A DNA stretch of 64,000 bases from Metabacillus flavus (GCF_018283675.1 NZ_JAGVRK010000001.1:1116001-1180000); one strand, 5' to 3'; shown: positions 45,285 through 52,999, counted from the stretch's first letter. The notes: a model not told the origin generated them from the sequence alone. Numbers and translations: made by a program.

Positions 45285-46083
45285 AGAACTCATAAAGATT
45301 CATTCCAAATCTTTTCATAAAGCATTTTCTCTGCTCCCCGCAGAAAAGAAAAAAGCGGTCTGGGCTGTTTATGCTTTTTGCAGGACGGTTGATGACATCG
45401 TTGACGAAGGAACAGAACCTGAAAAAGAACTTCTTGCCTTTGAAGAAGATTTTAAACGCTTTTTAAATGGCGAGCATGACCGCAGCCACTACATATGGCT
45501 TGCTCTCGAAGATACGTTCAGCCGTTTTGATATGGATGAAGAAGCATTCTGGGACATGATCAAAGGGCAGCGGATGGATTTAACGAAGACACGATATGAA
45601 ACACTTGAGGAAGTATTTCAGTATTCCTATCATGTAGCAAGTACAGTCGGTCTCATGATTTTACCGATTATTGCCCCAAGAAAAAAGAGCACGCTTCGTA
45701 ACGGTGCAATCGCTCTTGGAATAGCAATGCAGCTGACCAATATTCTAAGGGACATCGGAGAAGACCTCGATCGCGACCGCATTTATCTCCCGAAGGAAGT
45801 AATGGATCAGTTCGGCTATACGAAAGCTGAATTGGAGTCCGGTGTCATTAATGAATCCTTCATATCTGTATGGGAGTATCTTGCGTTTGAAGCGGAAGCC
45901 TATTATGAGGAAGCAATGGACACAATTGATGAGTATCCGCTTCATTCCAGAACACCGGTTAAAGCAGCGGCTTTCTTCTACAGAGCTATTTTGAACAAGG
46001 TGCGCAGCAATAACTACAGGGTGTTTGGAGAGCGCAACTACGTTACACAGGATGAGAAAATCTCCATATTGTCACAAATGTAA
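45250..46083 (+). CDS. crtM: Dehydrosqualene/phytoene synthase family protein (CrtM/YisP)
   Basis: Condenses two farnesyl diphosphates to the C30 carotenoid precursor. The 277 residues include YAFCRTVDDIVDEG with the first Asp-rich motif (Asp48-Asp52) and NILRDIGEDLDRDRIYLP with the second (Asp168-Asp172), both intact. It starts at GTG 45250 with AAAGGGG seven bases upstream, within the end of the preceding desaturase gene. B. subtilis carries yisP, a diverged relative reported as a farnesyl diphosphate phosphatase, at the same place after asnO, suggesting yisP is a remnant of such a cluster. Here the adjacent desaturases argue for real CrtM activity. Confidence 0.9.
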   Translation: MEKLKAAYAQCEELIKIHSKSFHKAFSLLPAEKKKAVWAVYAFCRTVDDIVDEGTEPEKELLAFEEDFKRFLNGEHDRSHYIWLALEDTFSRFDMDEEAFWDMIKGQRMDLTKTRYETLEEVFQYSYHVASTVGLMILPIIAPRKKSTLRNGAIALGIAMQLTNILRDIGEDLDRDRIYLPKEVMDQFGYTKAELESGVINESFISVWEYLAFEAEAYYEEAMDTIDEYPLHSRTPVKAAAFFYRAILNKVRSNNYRVFGERNYVTQDEKISILSQM

Positions 46084-46084
46084 A

Positions 46085-46113
46085 GGAAGCGTACAGGAGA
46101 CGCTTCCTTTTCT
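46085..46113 (+). terminator. Intrinsic terminator after crtM
   Basis: GGAAGCGT, 7-base loop, ACGCTTCC, then TTTTCTG. The second yisL starts 46 bases downstream and may be read through. Confidence 0.85.
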
Positions 46114-46158
46114 GTGCTAAAATCAAACGGATTATATTGGCTGCAGGAGGTATCTTTC

Positions 46159-46509
46159 ATGACCCACTATCACATTACGAGCTGGCTGATTGCTGTGCTT
46201 CTCTTTTTTGCTGTCTATTATTTACATAAGCATGGCAAGGTTAAACTTGCGTCCATCCTGCATGTATTTCTAAGAATCACATACTTCTTTGTACTTGCAA
46301 CCGGATTTTTTCTGGTGTCGCAAATCAGTATTTCTTTCGGTCATCTGGTGAAAACGGCAATTGGCGCCCTGACTGTCGGCTTCATGGAAATCATTCTTGT
46401 TCACCAGAAAAAAGGAGAGACGTATAAACCGCTTTGGGTAATCTGTATGTTTCTGCTAGGGGCAGCTTTGCTGCTTGGATTTTATTTGCCGCTTGGAATT
46501 CATTTGTAG
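46159..46509 (+). CDS. DUF1516 family membrane protein YisL (second copy)
   Basis: A 116-residue paralogue of the gene at 38.8 kb, with the same four-segment plan: MTHYHITSWLIAVLLFFAVY, LRITYFFVLATGFFLV, GALTVGFMEIILVH and a last segment ending GFYLPLGIHL. AGGAGG at 46145-46150 precedes ATG 46159; an in-frame start at 46114 is dismissed because it lies in the terminator region. Whether it has a role with carotenoids or only hitchhikes is unknown. Confidence 0.85.
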   Translation: MTHYHITSWLIAVLLFFAVYYLHKHGKVKLASILHVFLRITYFFVLATGFFLVSQISISFGHLVKTAIGALTVGFMEIILVHQKKGETYKPLWVICMFLLGAALLLGFYLPLGIHL

Positions 46510-46594
46510 CCTCTTCCAATGCTATGGGATTAAAACCTAATAAAAACAAAGGAATAATCAATCTAACGACAGAATATGAAAATTTAAGAAGAAT

Positions 46595-46637
46595 AAAGGG
46601 GGCTGCATATATGATCCGCAATAAATCCAGCTGCTGA
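46595..46637 (+). CDS. Putative 8-codon leader peptide upstream of the MFS gene
   Basis: AAAGGGGG at 46595-46602 is followed, with ideal 8-base spacing, by an ATG at 46611 and the short frame MIRNKSSC ending in TGA at 46635-46637. The first strand of a hairpin that masks the ribosome-binding site of the MFS gene begins 20 bases after the stop. This is the layout of translational attenuation in ermC, cat-86 and several efflux genes of Gram-positive bacteria. The peptide itself has no known homologue that I recall. Coordinates include the ribosome-binding site. Confidence 0.5.
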
Positions 46638-46656
46638 TTTTGACCCTATTCGCGCG

Positions 46657-46706
46657 GTCCGCCTTAATCCTCCTTGTAATAAGGAAAAAAAGAGGAGGGC
46701 GGAGCG
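46657..46706 (+). promoter_or_regulatory. Hairpin able to sequester the MFS ribosome-binding site
   Basis: TCCGCC (46658-46663) and CCTCCT (46669-46674) are complementary to GGCGGA (46698-46703) and AGGAGG (46693-46698), the latter being the Shine-Dalgarno of the MFS gene. A competing small hairpin TCCTT-GTAAT-AAGGA (46671-46685) would free it. There is no T run, so the control would act on translation. Confidence 0.5.
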
Positions 46707-47852
46707 ATGAAAAATACCGGAAAACTGCTTGCTGTTTCGATTTGCGAGGGACTGGTTTTTGCCTATGTAATTGAGCGGCTTTTTGCCGAGTCACGGGGAT
46801 TGTCCGTTCTGGAAATGCAAAACCTGATTATATTTTACGCGGTAATCAGTGCATTGCTGGAAATACCGTGCGGAGCTTTAGCGGATATTTGGAAAAAGAA
46901 GTATGTGCTCGCAGCCGGTCTTTTTATCTGCTATTTTGAGTTTGTGGCTTCTATTTTTGCATATGATCTATTCGGGTTCAGCTTAGCTTACTTAGCAGCT
47001 GCAATTGGCGGTTCTCTAAAGTCAGGGGTCATGGAGTCTATTCTTTACATGTCATTGAAGGAACATGGCAGGGAAGAGGAGTATGTGAAGTGGAACGGCC
47101 GCTATCAATTTGCGGGAAACACCGTTCTTGGTTTTTCGGGAATAGCTGGAGGCTACTTAGCTTATTATACATCGTATGAAATAACATACTGGCTATCCCT
47201 AATCAGCTTTCCGCTTTGTATATATTATGCACTCACTTTGGATGAACCCAAAAATGAGCGGACAGATGAAAAACCGATTCGTCAAGATATTTGGATTCAC
47301 CTGAAAGCTGGAATTTCCTATACGTTTAAAAGCAGGCGTCTGCTGGTGATTTTGCTTGTCAGCGGTATTTCCGGCACGGTGCTGCACAGTGAGCTCTATG
47401 AAATGAGCATGCTTGTTTATCCGGAGATCGGTATTTCGGTTATTTATTTCGGGTACATCAGTTTTGCGATTACCGGCTCAAGTGCAACGGCTAATCTATT
47501 GGCTGAAACCTATCAAAAAAATGGATTTGGATTGAAACCAGTTTTTGCTGCTGCGGCTCTTGCTATATTTCTTTTTGGATTTGTAGAGCATTGGAGTGCT
47601 GTCGTGTTAGTCATAGCTGCAATTTCGATATTGGAATTGGCAAGCCCAATTCTATCCGGAATGGTTCAGAGCCGAGCAGCTGATGAGTTCAGGGTGACTA
47701 TTACATCCATAGATGCATTTGTCTGCAATATGCTGAGCATAGCAATCGGCCTGGGGTTTGGCTATGCTGCGGAGTTCTATGGTATTGGGATTGCTTTTCA
47801 GTTTTTATCTGTCACTTTGCTTATGCTGCTCATTTTTAAGGTTGAACCCTAG
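46707..47852 (+). CDS. MFS transporter
   Basis: A 381-residue major facilitator with 10-12 hydrophobic segments. The first-loop motif is GALADIWKKKYVL, an equivalent of the GxxaDRxGRR signature, and LLEIPCGALAD precedes it. It looks like the drug/macrolide-type exporters of the DHA3 branch rather than a sugar carrier, but I cannot name a substrate. It lies between the two carotenoid units. AGGAGG eight bases before the ATG is part of a hairpin and is preceded by a leader ORF, suggesting inducible translation, as for antibiotic pumps. Confidence 0.8.
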   Translation: MKNTGKLLAVSICEGLVFAYVIERLFAESRGLSVLEMQNLIIFYAVISALLEIPCGALADIWKKKYVLAAGLFICYFEFVASIFAYDLFGFSLAYLAAAIGGSLKSGVMESILYMSLKEHGREEEYVKWNGRYQFAGNTVLGFSGIAGGYLAYYTSYEITYWLSLISFPLCIYYALTLDEPKNERTDEKPIRQDIWIHLKAGISYTFKSRRLLVILLVSGISGTVLHSELYEMSMLVYPEIGISVIYFGYISFAITGSSATANLLAETYQKNGFGLKPVFAAAALAIFLFGFVEHWSAVVLVIAAISILELASPILSGMVQSRAADEFRVTITSIDAFVCNMLSIAIGLGFGYAAEFYGIGIAFQFLSVTLLMLLIFKVEP

Positions 47853-47939
47853 AACAGCTGATTTTCGCTGCATGGTGCGTGCTTTAAGCCTTTCGCAAAA
47901 GCCTGAGTTTAAGGCTTTGACTTTCACGCTCTGCTGCGT

Positions 47940-48087
47940 ATTTTACTGTTGATTGCAGCTAGCAGGCGTTCTCTTATACTTGGGCGGGCTGATTGAGCCT
48001 CCTCGCCGCTTTGCGCATGCCGGGTCTCACTGTCCCGCTACTCCAATCAACAGGTGTTAAAAATCCACACCAGGCTTTAACAGAGCC
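47940..48087 (-). repeat. GC-rich inverted-repeat element, copy 1 (degenerate)
   Basis: Reverse complement of the element at 57.9 kb. Shared, in order on the minus strand: GGCTCTGTTAAAGCC, TTTTTAACACCTGTTGATTG, GCGGGACAG, GTGAGACCC, GAGGAGGCTCA, GCCCGCC, CGCCTGCTAGCTGCAATCAA. It lacks about 28 bases of the left half and the distal terminal repeat, so it is a decayed copy. It fills the space between the MFS and SnoaL-like genes; the part 47853-47939 contains an AGCCT/AGGCT stem that may terminate the MFS transcript. Confidence 0.85.
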
Positions 48088-48090
48088 AAA

Positions 48091-48140
48091 ATCAAAAAAA
48101 TAACCCAAGTGCACTTATACCTCGAGTGTTCTTGGGTTAT
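48091..48140 (-). terminator. Terminator of the reverse carotenoid operon
   Basis: On the minus strand AACCCAAG and CTTGGGTT enclose a loop and are followed by ATTTTTTT. Confidence 0.85.
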
Positions 48141-48156
48141 GTATGTAAGCTCATTT

Positions 48157-48546
48157 CTAATTAGAGAGTAAATCTGTACCGTATGAATTATCAATGGCAC
48201 AAAGCCATTCAGCATTTGAATTTTTCTTAAAAACATAGGTTGCCTTTCGCTCCATGGAAAATTCCGAGTCCTCTTTATCGGCATCAAGCAGGGTTTGGGA
48301 GAGGACTAACGCCGTGTCTCCAGCTTCCAGAATAATCATTTCCCCCTGTGCGGGCACGATACTATTGTTGAAATATTTGGAAATCTCAATAAAGGCTTTT
48401 TTAATCTCGTTTTTTCCCCGTGCAATTCTACCGGGCTTCACTACAAGAATGGCATCCTCCGTATAATAATTCATCAAAGTATCAAAGTCTTCCTCTTTTA
48501 TAGCAGTATCACATTTTTTGATGATTTCTTTTAATTCATGTTCCAT
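48157..48546 (-). CDS. SnoaL-like/DUF4440 family protein
   Basis: A 129-residue NTF2-like alpha+beta protein: [49 protein letters not shown] and a C-terminal KATYVFKKN strand with [10 protein letters not shown]. Such proteins are small enzymes (ketosteroid isomerase-like, polyketide cyclase-like) or ligand binders. GAGGAG precedes the ATG. It starts 12 bases after crtP in the same direction, so it is probably co-transcribed with the carotenoid genes, but a direct role is not shown. Confidence 0.78.
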   Translation of the reverse strand: MEHELKEIIKKCDTAIKEEDFDTLMNYYTEDAILVVKPGRIARGKNEIKKAFIEISKYFNNSIVPAQGEMIILEAGDTALVLSQTLLDADKEDSEFSMERKATYVFKKNSNAEWLCAIDNSYGTDLLSN

Positions 48547-48558
48547 TTTATCGTCTCC

Positions 48559-50031
48559 TCATTTCCTCTTTGCAATCTCTTCAGCAACGTTCATTCCGCT
48601 GATGGTTACCATCGGCGAACCGCCTCCTGGATGGGTGCTGCCTCCTGCAAAGGAAAGGTTCTGAATATCAGCCGGGAAGTTGCCCGGCCTCATAAAGGCA
48701 TCCCACTTTTTATTAGCGGAAATGCCGTATAAAGCACCGCGGTAGGCACCGAACTGATCCTGAATATCGATAGGTGTGAAGAGCTGTTCCTCTTTAATTT
48801 TTCCAGATAGAGATATGCCGGCCTCCTCTAATTTTTTATAAATAAGAGCTTTATAGGCTTGCGGCGAAATCTTCAGCCTGCCATCTTCGGTAAGAGGCGG
48901 TGCATTTACAAGGATAAATAGATTGCTTCCATCTGGAGCTTGAGATGGGTCCGTCATGGAAGAATTGCTTATATAGATGGTTGGATCCTCACTGTAGTCC
49001 TGATTTTTGAAAATCTCTTCAAATTCTTTACGGTAGTTTTTTGAAAAAAAGACACTATGATGTGCGAGCGTTTCGATTTTTCCTTCTATTCCAGCAAGGA
49101 TCACAAATGCTGAGATGGAGGGAGCATATCCATTTCGTTTTTTATCAGGAAAATGAGGACGTTCAGTTTCGGCTACAAGCTCTGGAAAAGCCTTTAGCAG
49201 ATCAGCATTTAATATAACCTCATCAGCTGTCAGCTCCTGGCCGTTTTCAAGCAGCACCGTATTAATGCGTTTGTTCGAAATCTGCAGCTCCTGAACCTTT
49301 GTATTCATCATAAACTGTACGCCCATTTCCTGGGCAATTTCATAAAAGGCTTCTGCAATTTTTGTATTTCCGCCTTTAACATAAAATACTCCTTGCACAA
49401 GCTCCAGATAAGCAATCATCGCAAACGTTGCGGGAGATTGATAGGGCGATGAACCGATATAGGTCGCATACCTGTTAAATGCCTGTATCACCTGTTCATT
49501 GCCGAAGTATCTTCTGAAAAAATGGTCCATCGTCTCAAGTGGACGGACCCGCACGAACGCATAGCTGAGGCTTGGTGAGGTGTAATCCAGCACACTTTTA
49601 AACATTCTGGGGAAAAAGTGCTTTTCTGATAAGTGGTACAATCTTGAAATCTCCGCAATGAACCGATCGTAATTCCTGTAACCCTTTGGATCCAGATTAA
49701 GAAGCTGCTGCTTCATGGCCGTTCTATCACTGCTTAGGAAAAAGGCGGTCCCATCCGAAAAGTAATTTATGGTGTGTTTTTGCAGCTTCACCATGTCCAA
49801 GTAATCTTGCATTTTTTTGCCGGCCTTATGAAAAACCTCTTCAAAAACCTGAGGCATTGTAATTGTATTCGGTCCAAAATCAAAGTGGAACGATCCAAGT
49901 TTCACCGGCATCATTTTTCCGCCCGGATGACTGTTTTTTTCAGCCACGGTGACGTCCCAGCCTTTACTGGCAAGGGTGATTGCTGCAGAAAGACCGCCAA
50001 GGCCCGCTCCGATCACTACGGCTTTTTTCAT
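48559..50031 (-). CDS. crtP: CrtP-like diaponeurosporene oxygenase (CrtN family)
   Basis: A 490-residue flavoprotein of the CrtN family with AVVIGAGLGGLSAAITLAS and EKNSHPGGKMMPVKLG at the N-terminus. The end, RGALYGISANKKWDAFMRP and FAGGSTHPGGGSPMVTISGM, matches staphylococcal CrtP (4,4'-diaponeurosporene oxygenase, also called crtNb), which oxidises a terminal methyl to an aldehyde or acid. It lies 15 bases after the PlsC-like gene with GGAGAAGG upstream. Third desaturase-type gene in the window, on the opposite strand from the other two. Confidence 0.82.
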   Translation of the reverse strand: MKKAVVIGAGLGGLSAAITLASKGWDVTVAEKNSHPGGKMMPVKLGSFHFDFGPNTITMPQVFEEVFHKAGKKMQDYLDMVKLQKHTINYFSDGTAFFLSSDRTAMKQQLLNLDPKGYRNYDRFIAEISRLYHLSEKHFFPRMFKSVLDYTSPSLSYAFVRVRPLETMDHFFRRYFGNEQVIQAFNRYATYIGSSPYQSPATFAMIAYLELVQGVFYVKGGNTKIAEAFYEIAQEMGVQFMMNTKVQELQISNKRINTVLLENGQELTADEVILNADLLKAFPELVAETERPHFPDKKRNGYAPSISAFVILAGIEGKIETLAHHSVFFSKNYRKEFEEIFKNQDYSEDPTIYISNSSMTDPSQAPDGSNLFILVNAPPLTEDGRLKISPQAYKALIYKKLEEAGISLSGKIKEEQLFTPIDIQDQFGAYRGALYGISANKKWDAFMRPGNFPADIQNLSFAGGSTHPGGGSPMVTISGMNVAEEIAKRK

Positions 50032-50046
50032 CGCTTTCCTTCTCCT

Positions 50047-50703
50047 TTAAAGAACGTTTAGAAAATCGTTTGTATCACGCGAAATGACCTTTCTTTTCAG
50101 CTCGTCAAGCCCAGCGGTAAACAGATCTTCAAGAATTCTTGTTTTTTCTTTCCGGCTGCCGCCCAAATCTAAATAGGAAATCGGCTCGCCGATGGCAATA
50201 TAAAGCTCCTGTTTCTTTTCGGATCCAAATGAATAGTAAAGGGCAATCGGCAGAATCGGTGTTTCCGGACTGATCTCAGCCATGGCTATGATACCTGATA
50301 GGAATTCTAAAGGCCGCTGTTCTAGATGTCTTTCGTCTCCCTGCGGGAAAATGGCGACACTCTTGCCCTCTTTAAGGAGCGATCCTCCATATTTAATTGA
50401 TTGAATAATATCTCTCGGGTTTTCCCGGTTCACAGAAAACGCTCCTAGCCGGCGGAAGTAGGGGAAATCCTTAAGGCCCTTCTCATGCATCATTATATTG
50501 AAATCCTGTCTAAGCACCGTCCTGTTTATATAATGAAGGACAAGGCCATCCCACCAGGTGCTGTGATTTGCACACCACAGTGCTTTCAAGGGCAGGTTTT
50601 CTTCAGTATGTATATAGATTCCTTTAAAATGATGTTTGAACAGCCTTTTGGTATATTGGGAAAATCCAAAATCAAACCACTTGCTTTTGCTGGCTTCGAT
50701 CAT
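50047..50703 (-). CDS. PlsC-like 1-acylglycerol-3-phosphate O-acyltransferase family protein
   Basis: A 218-residue lysophospholipid-type acyltransferase. The catalytic HX4D is in NHSTWWDG (His47, Asp52), and block III is FPQGDERHLEQRPLEF, a variant of FPEGTRS. Homologues of this subgroup are encoded in C30 carotenoid clusters of Halobacillus- and Planococcus-type bacteria, where they are proposed to add a fatty acyl group to the carotenoid sugar. AGAGGGG precedes the ATG. The start overlaps the cruF-like gene by 32 bases. Confidence 0.82.
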   Translation of the reverse strand: MIEASKSKWFDFGFSQYTKRLFKHHFKGIYIHTEENLPLKALWCANHSTWWDGLVLHYINRTVLRQDFNIMMHEKGLKDFPYFRRLGAFSVNRENPRDIIQSIKYGGSLLKEGKSVAIFPQGDERHLEQRPLEFLSGIIAMAEISPETPILPIALYYSFGSEKKQELYIAIGEPISYLDLGGSRKEKTRILEDLFTAGLDELKRKVISRDTNDFLNVL

Positions 50704-51457
50704 GTGAACCCCTCTTTACTGAGAAAATATAGCATGCCAGTACAAGTACTGCAGGAATCATGGAGAAGCCGACAGCAAGCCAGAGGGAATGAAGCGCCGC
50801 CAGCAGTACGAACATAAACAGCACTAAAAAGTACACAGCCGTAATCCGGTTTTGCCATAGCGGAACGTGTGTGTATCGCTCTTTTTCCGCCAGCCCAATA
50901 ATCAAATGGAGAACAAACGCCGTAATGAACCATCCTGAAAAATTTGAAAACGGGATGTTGTAATAAAAACTTTCCGCTGTCCAAACCCAGTATTCCTTTA
51001 CTTCAGCTGCGACGGGGTCGATGATTAAGTCAATCATTACTGCCAGCAGCCCGCCGATTGCACTGAAAACGATTATGGGAGCATGGGGGAAAAAGGCTTT
51101 TAAAATAGCATGTGAACCGCCAATCACCATGAGCCATGCAAAGCCGATCGCAATGGGAACACCCAGAATTTGAGGACCGAAATCCTTTGTATAATAGTAG
51201 TCGCCGAAAAGGATTCCGTATTCCACACCCAGATGCTCAGCGAAAATAGAAAGAAGGATGACCGTCAATGATAAGCCAATCCCCATTTTCGGGCCGTATG
51301 TATGATAGAAATATACTCCTCCAAGAATTCCGGCCACTATGAGAAAAACAACGTTGGCCCATTCCAGCCAAACTGGCAGAATGTCAAACCCAAGCAAAAT
51401 AACACCGCAGCCGTACCAAATAAGAAAAAAAACATAAAGCCAATGATCCGCCTTCAA
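50672..51457 (-). CDS. cruF: CruF-like carotenoid biosynthesis membrane protein (hydratase)
   Basis: A 261-residue polytopic membrane protein of the carotenoid biosynthesis (DUF422/CruF) family; about seven hydrophobic segments with the conserved EHLGVEYGILFGDYYYT and PIAIGFAWLMVIGGSHA and DLIIDPVAAEVKEYWVW. CruF hydrates the psi end of a linear carotenoid, giving the hydroxyl that is then glycosylated. TTG 51457 is preferred: AAAGAGGTG lies six bases upstream, and the alternative TTG at 51508 falls in the promoter -35. First gene of the reverse unit. Confidence 0.83.
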   Translation of the reverse strand: MKADHWLYVFFLIWYGCGVILLGFDILPVWLEWANVVFLIVAGILGGVYFYHTYGPKMGIGLSLTVILLSIFAEHLGVEYGILFGDYYYTKDFGPQILGVPIAIGFAWLMVIGGSHAILKAFFPHAPIIVFSAIGGLLAVMIDLIIDPVAAEVKEYWVWTAESFYYNIPFSNFSGWFITAFVLHLIIGLAEKERYTHVPLWQNRITAVYFLVLFMFVLLAALHSLWLAVGFSMIPAVLVLACYIFSVKRGSHDRSQQKQVV

Positions 51458-51478
51458 ATTCTTCACCTCTTTATCGTC

Positions 51479-51508
51479 ATTATAGGCAAAGGGAGGCAGA
51501 CTGCACAA
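51479..51508 (-). promoter_or_regulatory. SigA promoter of the reverse carotenoid operon
   Basis: Minus strand TTGTGC (51508-51503) and TATAAT (51484-51479) with 18 bases between; the 5' leader would be about 15-20 bases. Its -35 is almost the same as that of the forward unit. Confidence 0.6.
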
Positions 51509-51641
51509 GAAAAGAGTGGTTGCATGGCTGATTTTGAAACTTTTACCATCCGAAGTCGACTAATTTGATAATGTAACGCTTTTTCCATACCCCTGTTGCT
51601 GCTATGGAAGGGATTCGACTACTAAATAAGGGAGAGAATTC

Positions 51642-52466
51642 ATGAAGCTAAAAAAAATCATGGCATTTTTCATGCTCGCAGCATTGGCACTTTCCGCTTG
51701 TTCAAAAGAGGAAGCTCAAACATCAGGTTATGCTGATGGCGAGCTGCCTTCTCAAATCGGAGCTCCAGGCAAGGAAGATGAATATTTTGTATGGCCGTTA
51801 AACATTCACAAGCAAACAGAATATAGTCCCCATACGGGAAAGTATTTCAAGAGAAGGGGAGGCTTCCACTTTGATACCTCAGGGTACTATATGTCTGCGA
51901 AATCCCCTGTACATGCTGTGATAAAAGTGGCTTCTGCTGAGAAAACCATCCGCTATCAGCTGACAGAAAGAGACCGCCATTACAAAAAACTGAAACTGGT
52001 TGCGGAAAAGACGGCAAAAATGGAAAACTTCTCTGCGGTTTTGCCTGATAAAGAAAATGCTCTGTATTTGATTAGCATTGAAATTCTGGATGAAGCCGGA
52101 CAGGTAGAGGATACAGCCGTTGAGCTCATTTACGTTCCAACAGCTGAAATTAACGCAAAGGTATATCTAAATAAAAACAAGATATCAAAATCGGACAGTC
52201 TTCAACTAACGCTGGAAAATTACGGTCCTCAGGAATTATTAACCGGAGAATCGTATCATTTCGAAAAATGGACGGCAGGTAAATGGAAACAGTTAAATCT
52301 GGATATGGCATTTAAGAGTATAGGAATTACCGTACTTCCTGGAAAATCCCAAACATTAAAGCTTGATACATCGAGATTACATTCCGGAAAATACAGAGTT
52401 GTAAAGGACGTTCATAATGAATTAAGAATGAAGACTGATCTGGCAGCAGAATTTGAAATAAAATAA
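51642..52466 (+). CDS. Lipoprotein with C-terminal immunoglobulin-like domain
   Basis: A 274-residue exported lipoprotein: signal peptide MKLKKIMAFFMLAALALSAC with lipobox LSAC (Cys20), a middle beta-rich domain and a C-terminal domain (about 165-274) with KVYLNKNKISKSDSLQLTLEN, ENYGPQELLTGESYHFEKW and VLPGKSQTLKLDTSRLHSGK, the strand pattern of a bacterial Ig-like domain often seen in Bacillus surface proteins. No enzyme motif. GGGAGAG precedes the ATG. Function unknown. A bidirectional terminator follows. Confidence 0.75.
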   Translation: MKLKKIMAFFMLAALALSACSKEEAQTSGYADGELPSQIGAPGKEDEYFVWPLNIHKQTEYSPHTGKYFKRRGGFHFDTSGYYMSAKSPVHAVIKVASAEKTIRYQLTERDRHYKKLKLVAEKTAKMENFSAVLPDKENALYLISIEILDEAGQVEDTAVELIYVPTAEINAKVYLNKNKISKSDSLQLTLENYGPQELLTGESYHFEKWTAGKWKQLNLDMAFKSIGITVLPGKSQTLKLDTSRLHSGKYRVVKDVHNELRMKTDLAAEFEIK

Positions 52467-52482
52467 TATGGTATTAGTAAAG

Positions 52483-52510
52483 AGAGCATCTCCTCCTGAT
52501 GCTCTTTTTT
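52483..52510. terminator. Terminator after the lipoprotein gene
   Basis: AGAGCATC, 7-base loop, GATGCTCT, then six T; on the other strand it follows the small gene at 52509-52643. Confidence 0.88.
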
Positions 52511-52643
52511 ATTGATCAGCCAGTGCGCCCTCTGAAGGAATCTCATTTTCCTCAATTGATTGAACTCCGTATAGATCCGAGATCTCCTTTTCTACAGCGT
52601 CTAAGAATTCATCAGTTAATAACGGTTTCTTTTCTTTTAACAT
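52509..52643 (-). CDS. Small acidic protein of unknown function (44 residues)
   Basis: A short frame that begins MLKEKKPLLTDEFLDAVEKE and ends with PSEGALADQ before TAA at 52511-52509. It has a strong GGAGG seven bases before the ATG and a proper terminator, which argues that it is a real gene. The composition is acidic and helical in the first half. A palindrome TTCCGATTCGGAA at about 52678-52690 lies in its leader region. I do not recognise a family. Confidence 0.55.
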   Translation of the reverse strand: MLKEKKPLLTDEFLDAVEKEISDLYGVQSIEENEIPSEGALADQ

Positions 52644-52789
52644 GGTCTTTCCTCCAATCTTTTTATGATTTATTGTTTCCGATTCGGAACGATTTTATCT
52701 CTATTTAGCCATTCGAAAATAAAGCGAAAATTTTTATTTACATTTCCTATTGAGGGGAGTATGATAATCAACGGTTTCATGTTTCTAAA

Positions 52790-52947
52790 TCGCTTAAATC
52801 GTGTGATACGGGGGACCCGTTAGAAATGGATTTTTACATAATGAATCCTTGGGGTGAATCCTTAACAGGTAGGGCTACTCAATGGCCCGAATCCGGCAGC
52901 TAACCTCGTCAGCGTTATATGAGAAGGAAGGTGGAGCTTGTGAGACA
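52790..52947 (+). ncRNA. c-di-AMP (ydaO-yuaA) riboswitch
   Basis: The conserved blocks of the ydaO aptamer occur in order: AATCGCTTAAATCG, GGGGGACCC, TTGGGGTGAATCC, TAGGGCTACTC, GGCCCGAATCCGGCAGCTAA and CCTCGTCAGCG. It precedes the kimA potassium uptake gene. Binding of cyclic di-AMP favours the downstream terminator, so potassium import is shut off when the messenger is high. Confidence 0.95.
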
Positions 52948-52956
52948 GGAATTTAC

Positions 52957-52999
52957 ATGTCTGCAAGTCTGTTAAACATGACTTGCAGGCATTTTTATT
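52957..52999 (+). terminator. Riboswitch expression-platform terminator
   Basis: ATGTCTGCAAGTC (52957-52969) pairs with GACTTGCAGGCAT (52980-52992) and is followed by TTTTATT. It lies between the aptamer and kimA and is therefore the regulated terminator. Confidence 0.9.

Noticed and set aside
51458-51508. N-terminal extension of the CruF-like protein from TTG 51508
   Set aside because: The segment holds a good promoter and a better-placed Shine-Dalgarno for TTG 51457; the extension is not hydrophobic or family-like.
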